Positions 19,399 to 27,133 of a stretch of DNA of 64,000 bases are shown here, piece by piece. The notes beneath the pieces were generated by a model, which did no database searches, had not been told where the DNA came from, and saw only the letters and a list, made by a program, of their open reading frames with translations. A program made the position numbers and the translations under genes. Every line of letters begins with the position of its first letter. The stretch's first letter is position 1. This stretch comes from Bin5 sp965200615 (lineage in GTDB: Bacteria > Chloroflexota > Anaerolineae > Caldilineales > Caldilineaceae). Location: the NCBI GenBank assembly GCA_965200615.1, contig OZ241377.1:3038001-3102000 (forward strand). The letters are read 5' to 3'.

Positions 19399-20268
19399 AT
19401 GAAATTTGGCGCCTTTCTTCCCAGCCACGGACCGGCGAAGTCGCCGCAGTCGGTCCATCAGGTGGCGCAGGCGGCGGAGCAGGCCGGTTACGATTCGCTG
19501 TGGGCCGCCGATCACGTGCTTGTGCATCAGAGATTCAGCGATTTCTGCATGATCGAGACCTTTGTCACGCTGGGATACGTGGCGGCTATCACCGAGAAGA
19601 TTACGCTGGGCACGACCGTACTGGTGCTGCCGCAGCGCGATCCGATCCTGGCTGCCAAGCAGGCGGCCGCGGTTGACCAGTACTCAGGCGGGCGCCTGAT
19701 CCTGGGCATCGGCGTGGGATGGATGGATGACGAGTACCGCTACTTGCGCACCGACTTCAGTAAGCGCGGCCGCATGATGGATGAGTGGATGGACGTGATG
19801 CGCGTCCTGTGGAGCGAGGACGAGCCTTCATTCCAGGGTGAGTGGATCAGCTTCGAAGAGAGCGCGTTCGAGCCGAAACCGGCGCAGGAGGGGGGCCCGC
19901 CGTACACGATCGGCGGGTTGAGCGACGCTGCTATCCGGCGGGCGGCGACGAAGGCGAGCGGCTGGCATCCGATCCACATCGAACCGGAGGAGGTCGCCGC
20001 CGGCGTCGCCAAGATGCGCGCCTGGGCGAACGGCGAGCCGCGAACGGTCGTGTTCCACGCCCGCACCGAACTGGGTGATCAGGCGGACCCGGAAGTGTCG
20101 ATACTCAGAGGGTCGATGTCCGAGATCAACGACCGCATCGGGCGCTACGCTGAAGCGGGCGTCGAGCACATGCTGTTCGACTTCAACACCGCGCCTACGG
20201 CCGGTGCGATTCAGGATCAGATGGAGAGGATCGCGTCTGACGTGTTCCCGGTCCATCAGACCGCGTGA
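19399..20268 (+). CDS. LLM-class F420/FMN-dependent oxidoreductase
   Basis: A 289-residue TIM-barrel protein of the bacterial luciferase-like family. Seen: MKFGAFLPSHGP start strand, AEQAGYDSLWAADHV, ITLGTTVLVLPQRDP and the GIGVGWMDDEYRYLRTDF block typical of F420-type subfamilies. AAGGAG lies eight bases before the ATG. It is the last plus-strand gene of the module B region, 92 bases after the sulfatase. The substrate is unknown; members oxidise or reduce a wide set of small molecules. Confidence 0.87.
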   Translation: MKFGAFLPSHGPAKSPQSVHQVAQAAEQAGYDSLWAADHVLVHQRFSDFCMIETFVTLGYVAAITEKITLGTTVLVLPQRDPILAAKQAAAVDQYSGGRLILGIGVGWMDDEYRYLRTDFSKRGRMMDEWMDVMRVLWSEDEPSFQGEWISFEESAFEPKPAQEGGPPYTIGGLSDAAIRRAATKASGWHPIHIEPEEVAAGVAKMRAWANGEPRTVVFHARTELGDQADPEVSILRGSMSEINDRIGRYAEAGVEHMLFDFNTAPTAGAIQDQMERIASDVFPVHQTA

Positions 20269-20297
20269 GCGATAGGGACCTGCAGGGCGCCAGCTGC

Positions 20298-21356
20298 TTA
20301 CAGGGAGTCGATATCCTCTATCTCCGCCCAGCCGCCGCTGTCCTTTGACGCCTCGGCTGCCAGCCCTGTCAGGTGAAGTTGAGCGACGGATCTTGCGTCC
20401 GCGGGAAGCGGCCCGGTCCCGAGCGCTTCTCTGAGAGCATTGACGCCGCCGGCTTCGGAGGCACCTTCAGCCAGCGGCTCACCGGCGACAGCGTCGAGAA
20501 AAACGGTGACGCATTCGTTCATGCCGGGCCAGCCGGCGCGCGGCTCGGACTCAGCCACCATTTCAACGGACCAGTCGCTCTGGCTGCGTGTGCGCTGGCG
20601 CAGTTCGCCGGAGAAGAGATCAACGACCAGGTCGCCGTCTTCCCCGTTCACTTCGACGGTCGTTTCCAGATCAACCACGCAGTCGAGATTGACCTGCACC
20701 GTACCCCACGTGCCGCCATAGTCGTAGAGTCCCTGGCACTGCCGCTGGGCGCGTCCCGGCAGGCCCTCCCCTTCAAAGATCAGAACCCGAGATGGCGTTG
20801 CGCCGAGGATGCGGTTGAGGGTGTCCACGTACCAGGGAGCAATATGGTTGAGTGTGCTCAGGTCTGCCTCCGGGTCCGCGCCCCAGCTCGATTGCAGTCG
20901 AACCGATGCGGTATGGACCTGGCCGATGACCCCGTCGCGCACACGCCTGACTGCCTCAATGAAGACGGGAATGAAGCCGATTTCGAGATCGGCGTGGGTC
21001 ACCTGGGGGGCATCCAACAGCCGGGCGACCATTGGCCGAATACGCTGGCGCCGGTTGGAAAGGGGCGGTTCATAGAAGATCGGCACGCCGGCGTCGAGCG
21101 CCGCGGTCAGCGCCTCTTCGTGCGCGGCGTCGGAGACGGCGACGAAGACAGCGTCGACCGGCGGACCCTCCAAAAGAGCTGCGGAATTTGAGAAAACGGA
21201 GATTTTCGGGCCGAGTTCGGAGGCGATGCGCTGCTGCGTGGCTGCGCTCGGCGCGGCCGCGGAGACAATCTGGGCGCGGCCGTCCCGATGCAGCGCGGGC
21301 AGGTAGGCCATGCGGGTCCAGTTGCCGTAGCCGATGAGTCCGATGCGTAGTGCCAT
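20298..21356 (-). CDS. Gfo/Idh/MocA-family protein with altered catalytic motifs
   Basis: A 352-residue protein with the family fold: N-terminal Rossmann motif RIGLIGYGNW and a C-terminal beta-sheet domain. The family's E-K-P motif reads E96-P97-P98 here, so the catalytic Lys is absent. The region that usually reads D-x-x-x-H-x-x-D reads APWYVD (residues 173-178), so the His appears lost too. Dinucleotide binding may persist, but ordinary dehydrogenase activity is doubtful. GGGAGAG precedes the ATG. It starts only 20 bases after the third nuclease-like gene on the same strand and could be co-transcribed with that cluster, although its GC content matches the host. Confidence 0.8.
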   Translation of the reverse strand: MALRIGLIGYGNWTRMAYLPALHRDGRAQIVSAAAPSAATQQRIASELGPKISVFSNSAALLEGPPVDAVFVAVSDAAHEEALTAALDAGVPIFYEPPLSNRRQRIRPMVARLLDAPQVTHADLEIGFIPVFIEAVRRVRDGVIGQVHTASVRLQSSWGADPEADLSTLNHIAPWYVDTLNRILGATPSRVLIFEGEGLPGRAQRQCQGLYDYGGTWGTVQVNLDCVVDLETTVEVNGEDGDLVVDLFSGELRQRTRSQSDWSVEMVAESEPRAGWPGMNECVTVFLDAVAGEPLAEGASEAGGVNALREALGTGPLPADARSVAQLHLTGLAAEASKDSGGWAEIEDIDSL

Positions 21357-21376
21357 TCAAATCTCTCCCCAAAGAT

Positions 21377-22141
21377 TTACAAATCAGGCCAAACCAGAGT
21401 GCGACCTGCAAACGCATCACGGACTCTCCGACCCTCAGCGGTCAACTCATCCGTGAAGCACTTCTCCATTACATCTTGCCCGTTCTTGAAAGGAACTTGG
21501 TCAAATTCCTCAGGAAATGCGAGCGCATTCAATGACATCGACAATTCGCCTTCGGTCTTCGACCGTGCACACTGGTCAAGGGAATTGCTCACACTTGCAA
21601 AGCGATCCTTCTCGTTGTAGCCATTGTAAAAGAAGGAAGGCGCGACAACTTCCAACGCGATATTGCTGACGTCCATCAGAGGTCGAAAATACTCTCCGTG
21701 TAGAGGCAGTTCCCTCCTGTGGACACGGCAAAAGAGATAAGCAACTCCGTATCTGAGAACCTGCCTCAGTGCAGAGCGCGGATTGCTCCGTGTCGTCCCC
21801 TTACTCCATTTCAACTCGATCAGTCGCGCGCATTTGCTCGACTCGGGCCAATACACAAGATCAACGGCATTGTGCCTGTTTCTATCAGAAGTGACTATTC
21901 CAGATGCAACTGGACACTGATTGAACCAACTAGGCATGTGTCTTTTTTCCGCCAACATGGCTACGGCTTTCTCGAGCATCGTTTCCTTGTATGGGTTGGT
22001 GGGACCAATGTAGCTTGCTTGCCTGAGCCTCCAGAGCTCCTGAGATTCTGAAGAAGGAGAGCCAGAGCAATTGGATTCCAGCACATCAAAAATCTTTTTG
22101 GGGTCTTCAATTCCGCAAGTATTATCGAAAAAACTAGGCAT
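21377..22141 (-). CDS. PD-(D/E)XK nuclease-like protein (third gene of cluster)
   Basis: A 254-residue protein of no named family that I recognise. Residues 91-111 show NAVDLVYW ... ARLIELKW, that is Asp94 and Glu109-Leu-Lys111, spaced as in the PD-(D/E)XK core, with Gln127 in the helix that follows (RSALRQVLRYG). Glu58 in the preceding helix could be the first acidic residue. The C-terminal half contains aromatic segments of unknown role. It starts two bases after the second nuclease gene ends. The DNA is AT-richer than its neighbours (28 of 60 bases G or C in 21901-21960, against 42 of 60 in 19921-19980), suggesting transfer. Confidence 0.55.
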   Translation of the reverse strand: MPSFFDNTCGIEDPKKIFDVLESNCSGSPSSESQELWRLRQASYIGPTNPYKETMLEKAVAMLAEKRHMPSWFNQCPVASGIVTSDRNRHNAVDLVYWPESSKCARLIELKWSKGTTRSNPRSALRQVLRYGVAYLFCRVHRRELPLHGEYFRPLMDVSNIALEVVAPSFFYNGYNEKDRFASVSNSLDQCARSKTEGELSMSLNALAFPEEFDQVPFKNGQDVMEKCFTDELTAEGRRVRDAFAGRTLVWPDL

Positions 22142-22143
22142 CT

Positions 22144-22824
22144 TCAGTCTCTCAAGTCATCAACGCTAACATAGATACTGATTATACGGTCTGCCAGCCG
22201 GTGATCTTGGGCCAAACCTAAGTCTGCGTGCTGTCTTACAGCTGCTTCTTCCCAATCTTGAATACTGAATGGCCCATTCATCTGCACATCGTTGAGGAAG
22301 CAAATCATCAGCAAGTATGCGTCGATGCCATTGCGCTCTGCCAAGAGGTAGAGATGCGCCAAGCGGTTAGCATACTGATAGTGGGGATTATCTGCCCAGT
22401 CAACACATAGGTCGGCGCCAAGGAATTTCTGCGTCTCTTTCAAACTCGAGTTTATTCTATCAATTGAGTCCTTACAGGACGCCCTGCTCCTTGAACTCCT
22501 CTTTTCCTTGATATATGACTTTGCTTCGACCAACAGTGGTTGGAGATCGTCAATCTTCGCCAATGCATCCCAGTGAGGTCCCCCTCTTGGCCAAAACTTG
22601 CCAAGAGGGTGGCGGTCGAGTTTCAATCCCAAGAGGTCAATGAACTTCTGATCTTTGTATTCTCTGTAGTCACAGTGCCTCAGTGGTGAGAGCCACTTGA
22701 CTTTGGACTGTTTCAAATTCAATTGGGGGGCCAAGTGGCTATACAGGACACCAGGATAACAGTTGACAGCCTGCCGAATCCATTTCTTACTTCCCTTCTC
22801 CTCTCTCCTCTGCTTTCGAGTCAC
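22144..22824 (-). CDS. PD-(D/E)XK nuclease-like protein (second gene of cluster)
   Basis: A 226-residue protein starting with GTG 22824; AGGAG lies eight bases upstream. The frame is open to an ATG at 22917, but that start would overlap the first nuclease gene and lacks this ribosome site. The core reads FWPRGGPHWDALAKI ... LLVEAKSYIKE with Asp86 and Glu100-Ala-Lys102, a clear PD-(D/E)XK pattern. A long Arg/Lys/Ser-rich segment follows, then a helical C-terminus. The preceding FWP motif also occurs in the first gene of the cluster (KLEFWPKL), suggesting relatedness. AT-rich base composition. A solitary nuclease, a restriction-like enzyme or a defence effector are all possible. Confidence 0.6.
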   Translation of the reverse strand: MTRKQRREEKGSKKWIRQAVNCYPGVLYSHLAPQLNLKQSKVKWLSPLRHCDYREYKDQKFIDLLGLKLDRHPLGKFWPRGGPHWDALAKIDDLQPLLVEAKSYIKEKRSSRSRASCKDSIDRINSSLKETQKFLGADLCVDWADNPHYQYANRLAHLYLLAERNGIDAYLLMICFLNDVQMNGPFSIQDWEEAAVRQHADLGLAQDHRLADRIISIYVSVDDLRD

Positions 22825-22888
22825 ATCACTTTCTCCTGAGCAAGATCGAATCCGGGCTCTGTGCGGCTGATGCTTTCCAGGTTTTTCG

Positions 22889-23623
22889 TCAATACAACGG
22901 GTCCGGCCAGCGGACATAGGCTAGCGCGCCCGCGAGCCGGCTGAAGTCCTCCTCGGTCAGGTCATCCCGATAAGGCAACGCTTTCTGGATCGCCTCCGGC
23001 TTGCCGGCATAGCGGCTGACGATCTTTTCGGCATTGATTTGGGCATCGCCGTACTGCAGGACGAGAAGGCAGACGCATGGATACCCATGCTGACGGGCGT
23101 ACCAGGAACCGACGTCGATCAGGCGAATCACCTGATCGCGTTTGCGGTCGAAGGTCGTGAATTCGCTTACGCCGGAATGACACTTGGCCTCAACCAGTAC
23201 AACCGCGCTCTTCCCCAGCGTGATCATCAGGTCCGGTTCCGAACTGGCCTCCGCCTTCTGGCGGCTCGGAGGCGGAGGGAGCTTTGGCCAGAACTCCAGC
23301 TTGGCAGCAGGAATGTCCTTAAAGACCCGGGGCGGCACAGCGCCGAAGAATGACTGTCGTATGAGCTGGGTCAGGACACGGGTTCTCTGTGGCCCGTCGC
23401 TGAGCAGTGGACTGAAGTAATGCCAGGTGCGGGCATCTTCGGAGTTCTCGCTGAGAACTTTAGGCAAACCTTCCGCGATCGACGGCGGAAACCTATCCGT
23501 CAGTTTACCCTGGAATGCCGGGTGCGCAGTATCGGTCTGTCTCAGTAAAGGATGATCTTCCGGCCGCCTCCAGACCCTGATCCTGGAGGCGCTTAGAACG
23601 AACTCGCTCAATTTCCTGCCCAA
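22889..23623 (-). CDS. PD-(D/E)XK nuclease-like protein (first gene of cluster)
   Basis: A 244-residue protein with Glu110 (KLEFWPKL), Asp131 in SSEPDLMITLG, Glu145-Ala-Lys147 in VVLVEAKCHSG and Gln164 in the next helix (RDQVIRLID). This is a full PD-(D/E)XK fold signature. The N-terminal 60 residues are charged and the C-terminus carries WYARQHGYPCVCLLVLQYGD, a typical later strand. The TTG start at 23623 is uncertain; a second TTG four codons on is possible. GC content is close to the host's, unlike the two genes that follow it after 64 bases. Function unknown. Confidence 0.6.
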   Translation of the reverse strand: MGRKLSEFVLSASRIRVWRRPEDHPLLRQTDTAHPAFQGKLTDRFPPSIAEGLPKVLSENSEDARTWHYFSPLLSDGPQRTRVLTQLIRQSFFGAVPPRVFKDIPAAKLEFWPKLPPPPSRQKAEASSEPDLMITLGKSAVVLVEAKCHSGVSEFTTFDRKRDQVIRLIDVGSWYARQHGYPCVCLLVLQYGDAQINAEKIVSRYAGKPEAIQKALPYRDDLTEEDFSRLAGALAYVRWPDPLY

Positions 23624-23679
23624 CCTTAGAGATAAAAGTTACCGATTGGAAAGCTGAGTGCCTGTGAAACATTTTACGA

Positions 23680-23709
23680 AAAATAGTTTTCTCTTACAAT
23701 TCCACGCAA
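23680..23709 (-). promoter_or_regulatory. Possible promoter of the nuclease-like cluster
   Basis: On the minus strand TTGCGT (23709-23704) and TATTTT (23685-23680) are 18 bases apart, in an AT-rich stretch 57 bases upstream of the first nuclease-like gene. The boxes are only partial consensus matches. The 253-base divergent gap to the FAD oxidoreductase holds nothing else I can name. Confidence 0.25.
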
Positions 23710-23876
23710 GCCAGGAATGTATAGCCAGGGAAACGCCAATTCCGTTACCACTGCGGTCTGCCTGATGAACTCATACTCATTGGCAAGGGGAAAATATCAT
23801 GTTACCCTCACTTTAGTTTTTCAACAGACTGCCTCCCGCAGCAGCAATTCAGCGTCCAGGAGCTTAGCCCAAAAAC

Positions 23877-25085
23877 ATGCCTAGATTTATCGTAATCGGC
23901 GGAGGCGCGATCGGCCTGAATACCGCTTACCGGCTGGCGCGCCTGCAGTCCGGTATGGTCACGCTGTTGGAGAAGGGGCAGGTTGGCGACGGCTCCAGCA
24001 GCCGCGCCGGCGGTATCATCACTGGTTTGCTGTGGTCGGAGACGGGCGTGCTGGCGCGAATGATCAGCCTGCGCCTCTACCAGGAGTTGAGCGCAGACCT
24101 GGAACGGTACGGCTACCGTTTCCAGAACGTCGGCTGCTTGAATCTGTTCGACCCGGCATCCTGGACGGAGCGGGAAGCGCTGCTCCCCTTGTATGATCGC
24201 CTCGGCTTTGCCTACGAAATTCTCGACGCTGCGCAGATGCGGCGCCGCTGGCCCGATCTGACGCCTGAGGCCGACCTGGTCGGACTCCACGACGCTCTGG
24301 GAGGCTACAGCGAGCCGCACGAATTTGTGCCTGCGCTGGCCAGGCGCTGCCGCGATCTGGGTGTCGAGATACGCGAGAACGCGCGCGTGAGCGGTCTTCA
24401 GCTGGAAAACGGCCGCGTTGTCGGCGTGCAGACGGCAATGGGTGTTCTGGAGGCGGATGTTGTGATCTGCACCGTCCACGCCTGGACCACGGCCTTTATG
24501 GAGCGCTGTGGCGTGCGGCTGCCGATCAAGTCCTTCGTCCACCAGCGGTACGTCTCCTCAGTACTGGAGGAACGCGTTTCGATTCCGGCCATCAATGCCA
24601 ACCCCTACGGCGGCTATATTCGCCCGGCGCGTTTGGGTACAACCGACTTCCGCATACTGGCCGGAGGGGAGACCGAAGACAGGGAGGAGGAGCGCGTCGA
24701 CGATCTTGCCTTTCACATGTCGGCGCTATCTGCTCCGCGGAGTCTTCGGAGTCATCTCGCGGAGAATCTGGCACCTCTCGTTCCCAAACTGGCCGCGACC
24801 CGCTGGGAGACCGAGCAGGTCGGGCTGATCTCTTTCTCTCTGGACAGCGAACCGGTCCTGGGGACGCTGCCTCATTTGCCTGGACTGGTGGTGGGGGCGG
24901 CGTTCCATTCCGGTGGGTTTGCCTACAGTCCGGTGGCAGGTCTGCTGCTGGCGGAGCTTGCGGCCGGCGAATCGCCGAGCGTCGATGTTTCCTCCTTCTC
25001 GCCGGGTCGATTCACCGAAGAGGATACGGACGCCTACCTGACAGAGACTGTGGTTCAAGCCGAAGCGTTCCGGCGCCGCCACTGA
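23877..25085 (+). CDS. FAD-dependent oxidoreductase, DAO / sarcosine-oxidase-like family
   Basis: A 402-residue flavoprotein. The dinucleotide-binding motif VIGGGAIGLNTAYRLA is at residues 6-21, followed by the acidic strand end LLEKG and the GSSSRAGGII loop where DAO-family enzymes hold the flavin. The C-terminal block LPGLVVGAAFHSGGFAYSP carries the second FAD-binding region. Members oxidise amino acids or N-methyl amines (sarcosine, glycine, D-amino acids, dimethylglycine). No signal peptide. It diverges from the nuclease-like cluster and precedes module C by 284 bases, which suggests but does not prove that module C feeds it. Confidence 0.87.
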   Translation: MPRFIVIGGGAIGLNTAYRLARLQSGMVTLLEKGQVGDGSSSRAGGIITGLLWSETGVLARMISLRLYQELSADLERYGYRFQNVGCLNLFDPASWTEREALLPLYDRLGFAYEILDAAQMRRRWPDLTPEADLVGLHDALGGYSEPHEFVPALARRCRDLGVEIRENARVSGLQLENGRVVGVQTAMGVLEADVVICTVHAWTTAFMERCGVRLPIKSFVHQRYVSSVLEERVSIPAINANPYGGYIRPARLGTTDFRILAGGETEDREEERVDDLAFHMSALSAPRSLRSHLAENLAPLVPKLAATRWETEQVGLISFSLDSEPVLGTLPHLPGLVVGAAFHSGGFAYSPVAGLLLAELAAGESPSVDVSSFSPGRFTEEDTDAYLTETVVQAEAFRRRH

Positions 25086-25113
25086 TTGGGCAACGCGCGG
25101 TAGCTGCCCAGCT

Positions 25114-25142
25114 TTGACAAAACGGCGATAATTTGGCATAGT
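25114..25142 (+). promoter_or_regulatory. Sigma70-type promoter upstream of module C
   Basis: TTGACA (25114-25119, full consensus) is followed after 17 bases by CATAGT (25137-25142). It lies 29 bases after the FAD oxidoreductase stop and about 228 bases before the first binding protein, leaving an unusually long leader of unknown content. Confidence 0.55.
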
Positions 25143-25369
25143 TGCGGCGTTCGCCCGGCCCGCCCACACTGGCACGCGCACAACTGTGCGAATCATCACT
25201 GGCGATCTCCCGTTGCCGGATCTGATTATTGCCTAATCATCCAAACTCTTGGGAAAGCGAACATCAGAGCGACAGTCGACTTCCAAAAGTCATTCTGTCC
25301 TGTCCACCATCGCCCTCGAGAAGGGCACAATCATCCTAAGATCCATCAACTTCATAAGGGGAATTTCAC

Positions 25370-27046
25370 ATGAGACATTGGCATCTCCGATTCGCGATTT
25401 CTACGCTTCTCTTGCTCTCGGTTGTTCTGGGCGCGTGCGCGGCCCCGGTGGCTCCGGCTCCCTCCGACTCAGGCGCGGCTACGGCCGCCGACGGAGAAAT
25501 GGCCGGACGCCCGTTGCCGGATGACGCAGCCGATGAGCAGGTAATCCGTTATGTGGCCAGAGGTTTCGGCAGGTTGAACCCTGCGGCAGAAGGCGGATTC
25601 GGTCGCTTCATCATTTCCCACATGTTTATGCCCTTCTTCATTCGAGATGCGGAGCACAACCTGTCACCCTGGCTGGCTACGGGCATCGACGCCAACGAAG
25701 ATCAGAGCGTATACACTATTCATATCCACCCGGACGCCGTCTGGAATGACGGCTCGCCGGTGACTGCGCAAGAGGCCAAGGCCTACTGGGAGTACGGTCT
25801 GCATCCCGACAAGTGTGTTGGGTGCTATCTTTCCCGCTTCACGGGCTTTGACCTGATCGAGGGCGCGCAGGCCGTGATCGATGGCGAGGCCGATGAGGTA
25901 TCCGGCGTCGTAGCGGTGGATGACAAGACGTTGGAAGTCCGGCTGGTCGGCCCCGACCCTCTGTTCCCGCAGCGGGTCGCCCTGTTTGACACAGGATTTG
26001 TCAAGGTTGAGGACATCACCGGGGAAGACTTCTCGGCGACGTCTGAAACGCGCGTTAACGGTCCCTTCATGCTGCAGGAGTGGGACGTGGACGAGCAGAA
26101 GTTTGAAATCGTTCAGAATCCCAACTGGTGGGGAGACAAGAAGCCGTTCATCGAGCGCATCATCGCCACGCCGTCGGCTGACGAGAATATCTCCTTCATC
26201 ATGTGGCAGAACGATGAGGTCGATATCGCTTTCTTCCTGACCAATGTGCGAGAACAGTTGGAGGAAGGGACGTTTACAGTGATTCCCTACGCCACCAACC
26301 TGTTCTACACCTTCTGGGCCGGCGTCGAGCCGATCGATGACCTCAACGTGCGGCGTGCGCTGGTGCACGCGGTAGACTGGCGGCCGGCAATTTCGGCGGC
26401 CTGGGAGGGCACTCGCGACGACCGCTTCATGTCGACGCTGCTGACGCCTGAGCTGCAGTGCTACAAGGAGGGCAACTGGCCCGATTTCGGCTTTGATCCT
26501 GAACTGGCCAAGGAAGAACTGGCGGCCTCCAAGTACGGCGGGCCGGAAAATCTTCCCACGATCCGCATCAGCACCGGCGGCCAGTCTCCGAACTACATCC
26601 GCACTGCTGAGATTATGGTGGAGCAGTGGAAGAATAACCTGGGCATCACGAATGTGGAGATTCGCCCCGGCTGGCTGGACGTCTGGGGTCAGGACGCCGA
26701 CCTGGTCAACGTCCGCCGCCAGAGTTTGGGCGCGATTCTGCCCGACCCGCCCAACTTCCTGGCCGGTCACTGGGCCAACTACGGCAACCCCGATGCAGCG
26801 GGAAGCATGGCGGATGACGCGGAGCTTGCCGAGATGATCGAGTCGCTCAAGGCGATGTCACGCGACGATCCCGGATTCTGTGACCTGGTGCAGGAGACCG
26901 AGGCGCGTATGCTGGGCCACTATCCGATCATTCCGATGATCTGGGACCCCTATGGTTACAGCGTCAAGCCTCACATCAAGAACTTCGGCACCAACGTGGA
27001 CAACAACTGGGCCACCCTGTTGGACATCTACGTTGCCGAGAAGTAG
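25370..27046 (+). CDS. ABC transporter substrate-binding lipoprotein C1 (first of tandem triplet)
   Basis: A 558-residue SBP_bac_5 protein. Signal peptide with lipobox LGAC (Cys23), then an Ala/Pro/Asp linker. AAGGGG precedes the ATG. It shares long blocks with the two genes that follow: RPLPDDAA, EQVIRYV, a GGFGR block, QNPNWWGDKKP, VRRALVHAVDW and KYGGPENLP. These are clearly paralogues by tandem duplication. Ligand pocket residues cannot be assigned. It is followed by a terminator-like hairpin, so it may be expressed alone as well as with the genes below. Confidence 0.93.
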   Translation: MRHWHLRFAISTLLLLSVVLGACAAPVAPAPSDSGAATAADGEMAGRPLPDDAADEQVIRYVARGFGRLNPAAEGGFGRFIISHMFMPFFIRDAEHNLSPWLATGIDANEDQSVYTIHIHPDAVWNDGSPVTAQEAKAYWEYGLHPDKCVGCYLSRFTGFDLIEGAQAVIDGEADEVSGVVAVDDKTLEVRLVGPDPLFPQRVALFDTGFVKVEDITGEDFSATSETRVNGPFMLQEWDVDEQKFEIVQNPNWWGDKKPFIERIIATPSADENISFIMWQNDEVDIAFFLTNVREQLEEGTFTVIPYATNLFYTFWAGVEPIDDLNVRRALVHAVDWRPAISAAWEGTRDDRFMSTLLTPELQCYKEGNWPDFGFDPELAKEELAASKYGGPENLPTIRISTGGQSPNYIRTAEIMVEQWKNNLGITNVEIRPGWLDVWGQDADLVNVRRQSLGAILPDPPNFLAGHWANYGNPDAAGSMADDAELAEMIESLKAMSRDDPGFCDLVQETEARMLGHYPIIPMIWDPYGYSVKPHIKNFGTNVDNNWATLLDIYVAEK

Positions 27047-27052
27047 ATTGCA

Positions 27053-27089
27053 GGGGGTGAGAGCCTGAAACAGCTCTCCCCCCTTTTTT
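27053..27089 (+). terminator. Rho-independent terminator between binding proteins C1 and C2
   Basis: GGGGG (27053-27057), one bulged T, and GAGAGC (27059-27064) pair with GCTCTC (27073-27078) and CCCCC (27079-27083); six T residues follow at once. It starts six bases after the C1 stop. This is a full intrinsic-terminator structure inside an apparent operon, so probably an attenuator. Confidence 0.8.
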
Positions 27090-27133
27090 CTGTTGGTTCT
27101 CAAACCAATTCACCGAAACGGAGGTTGAACCCG

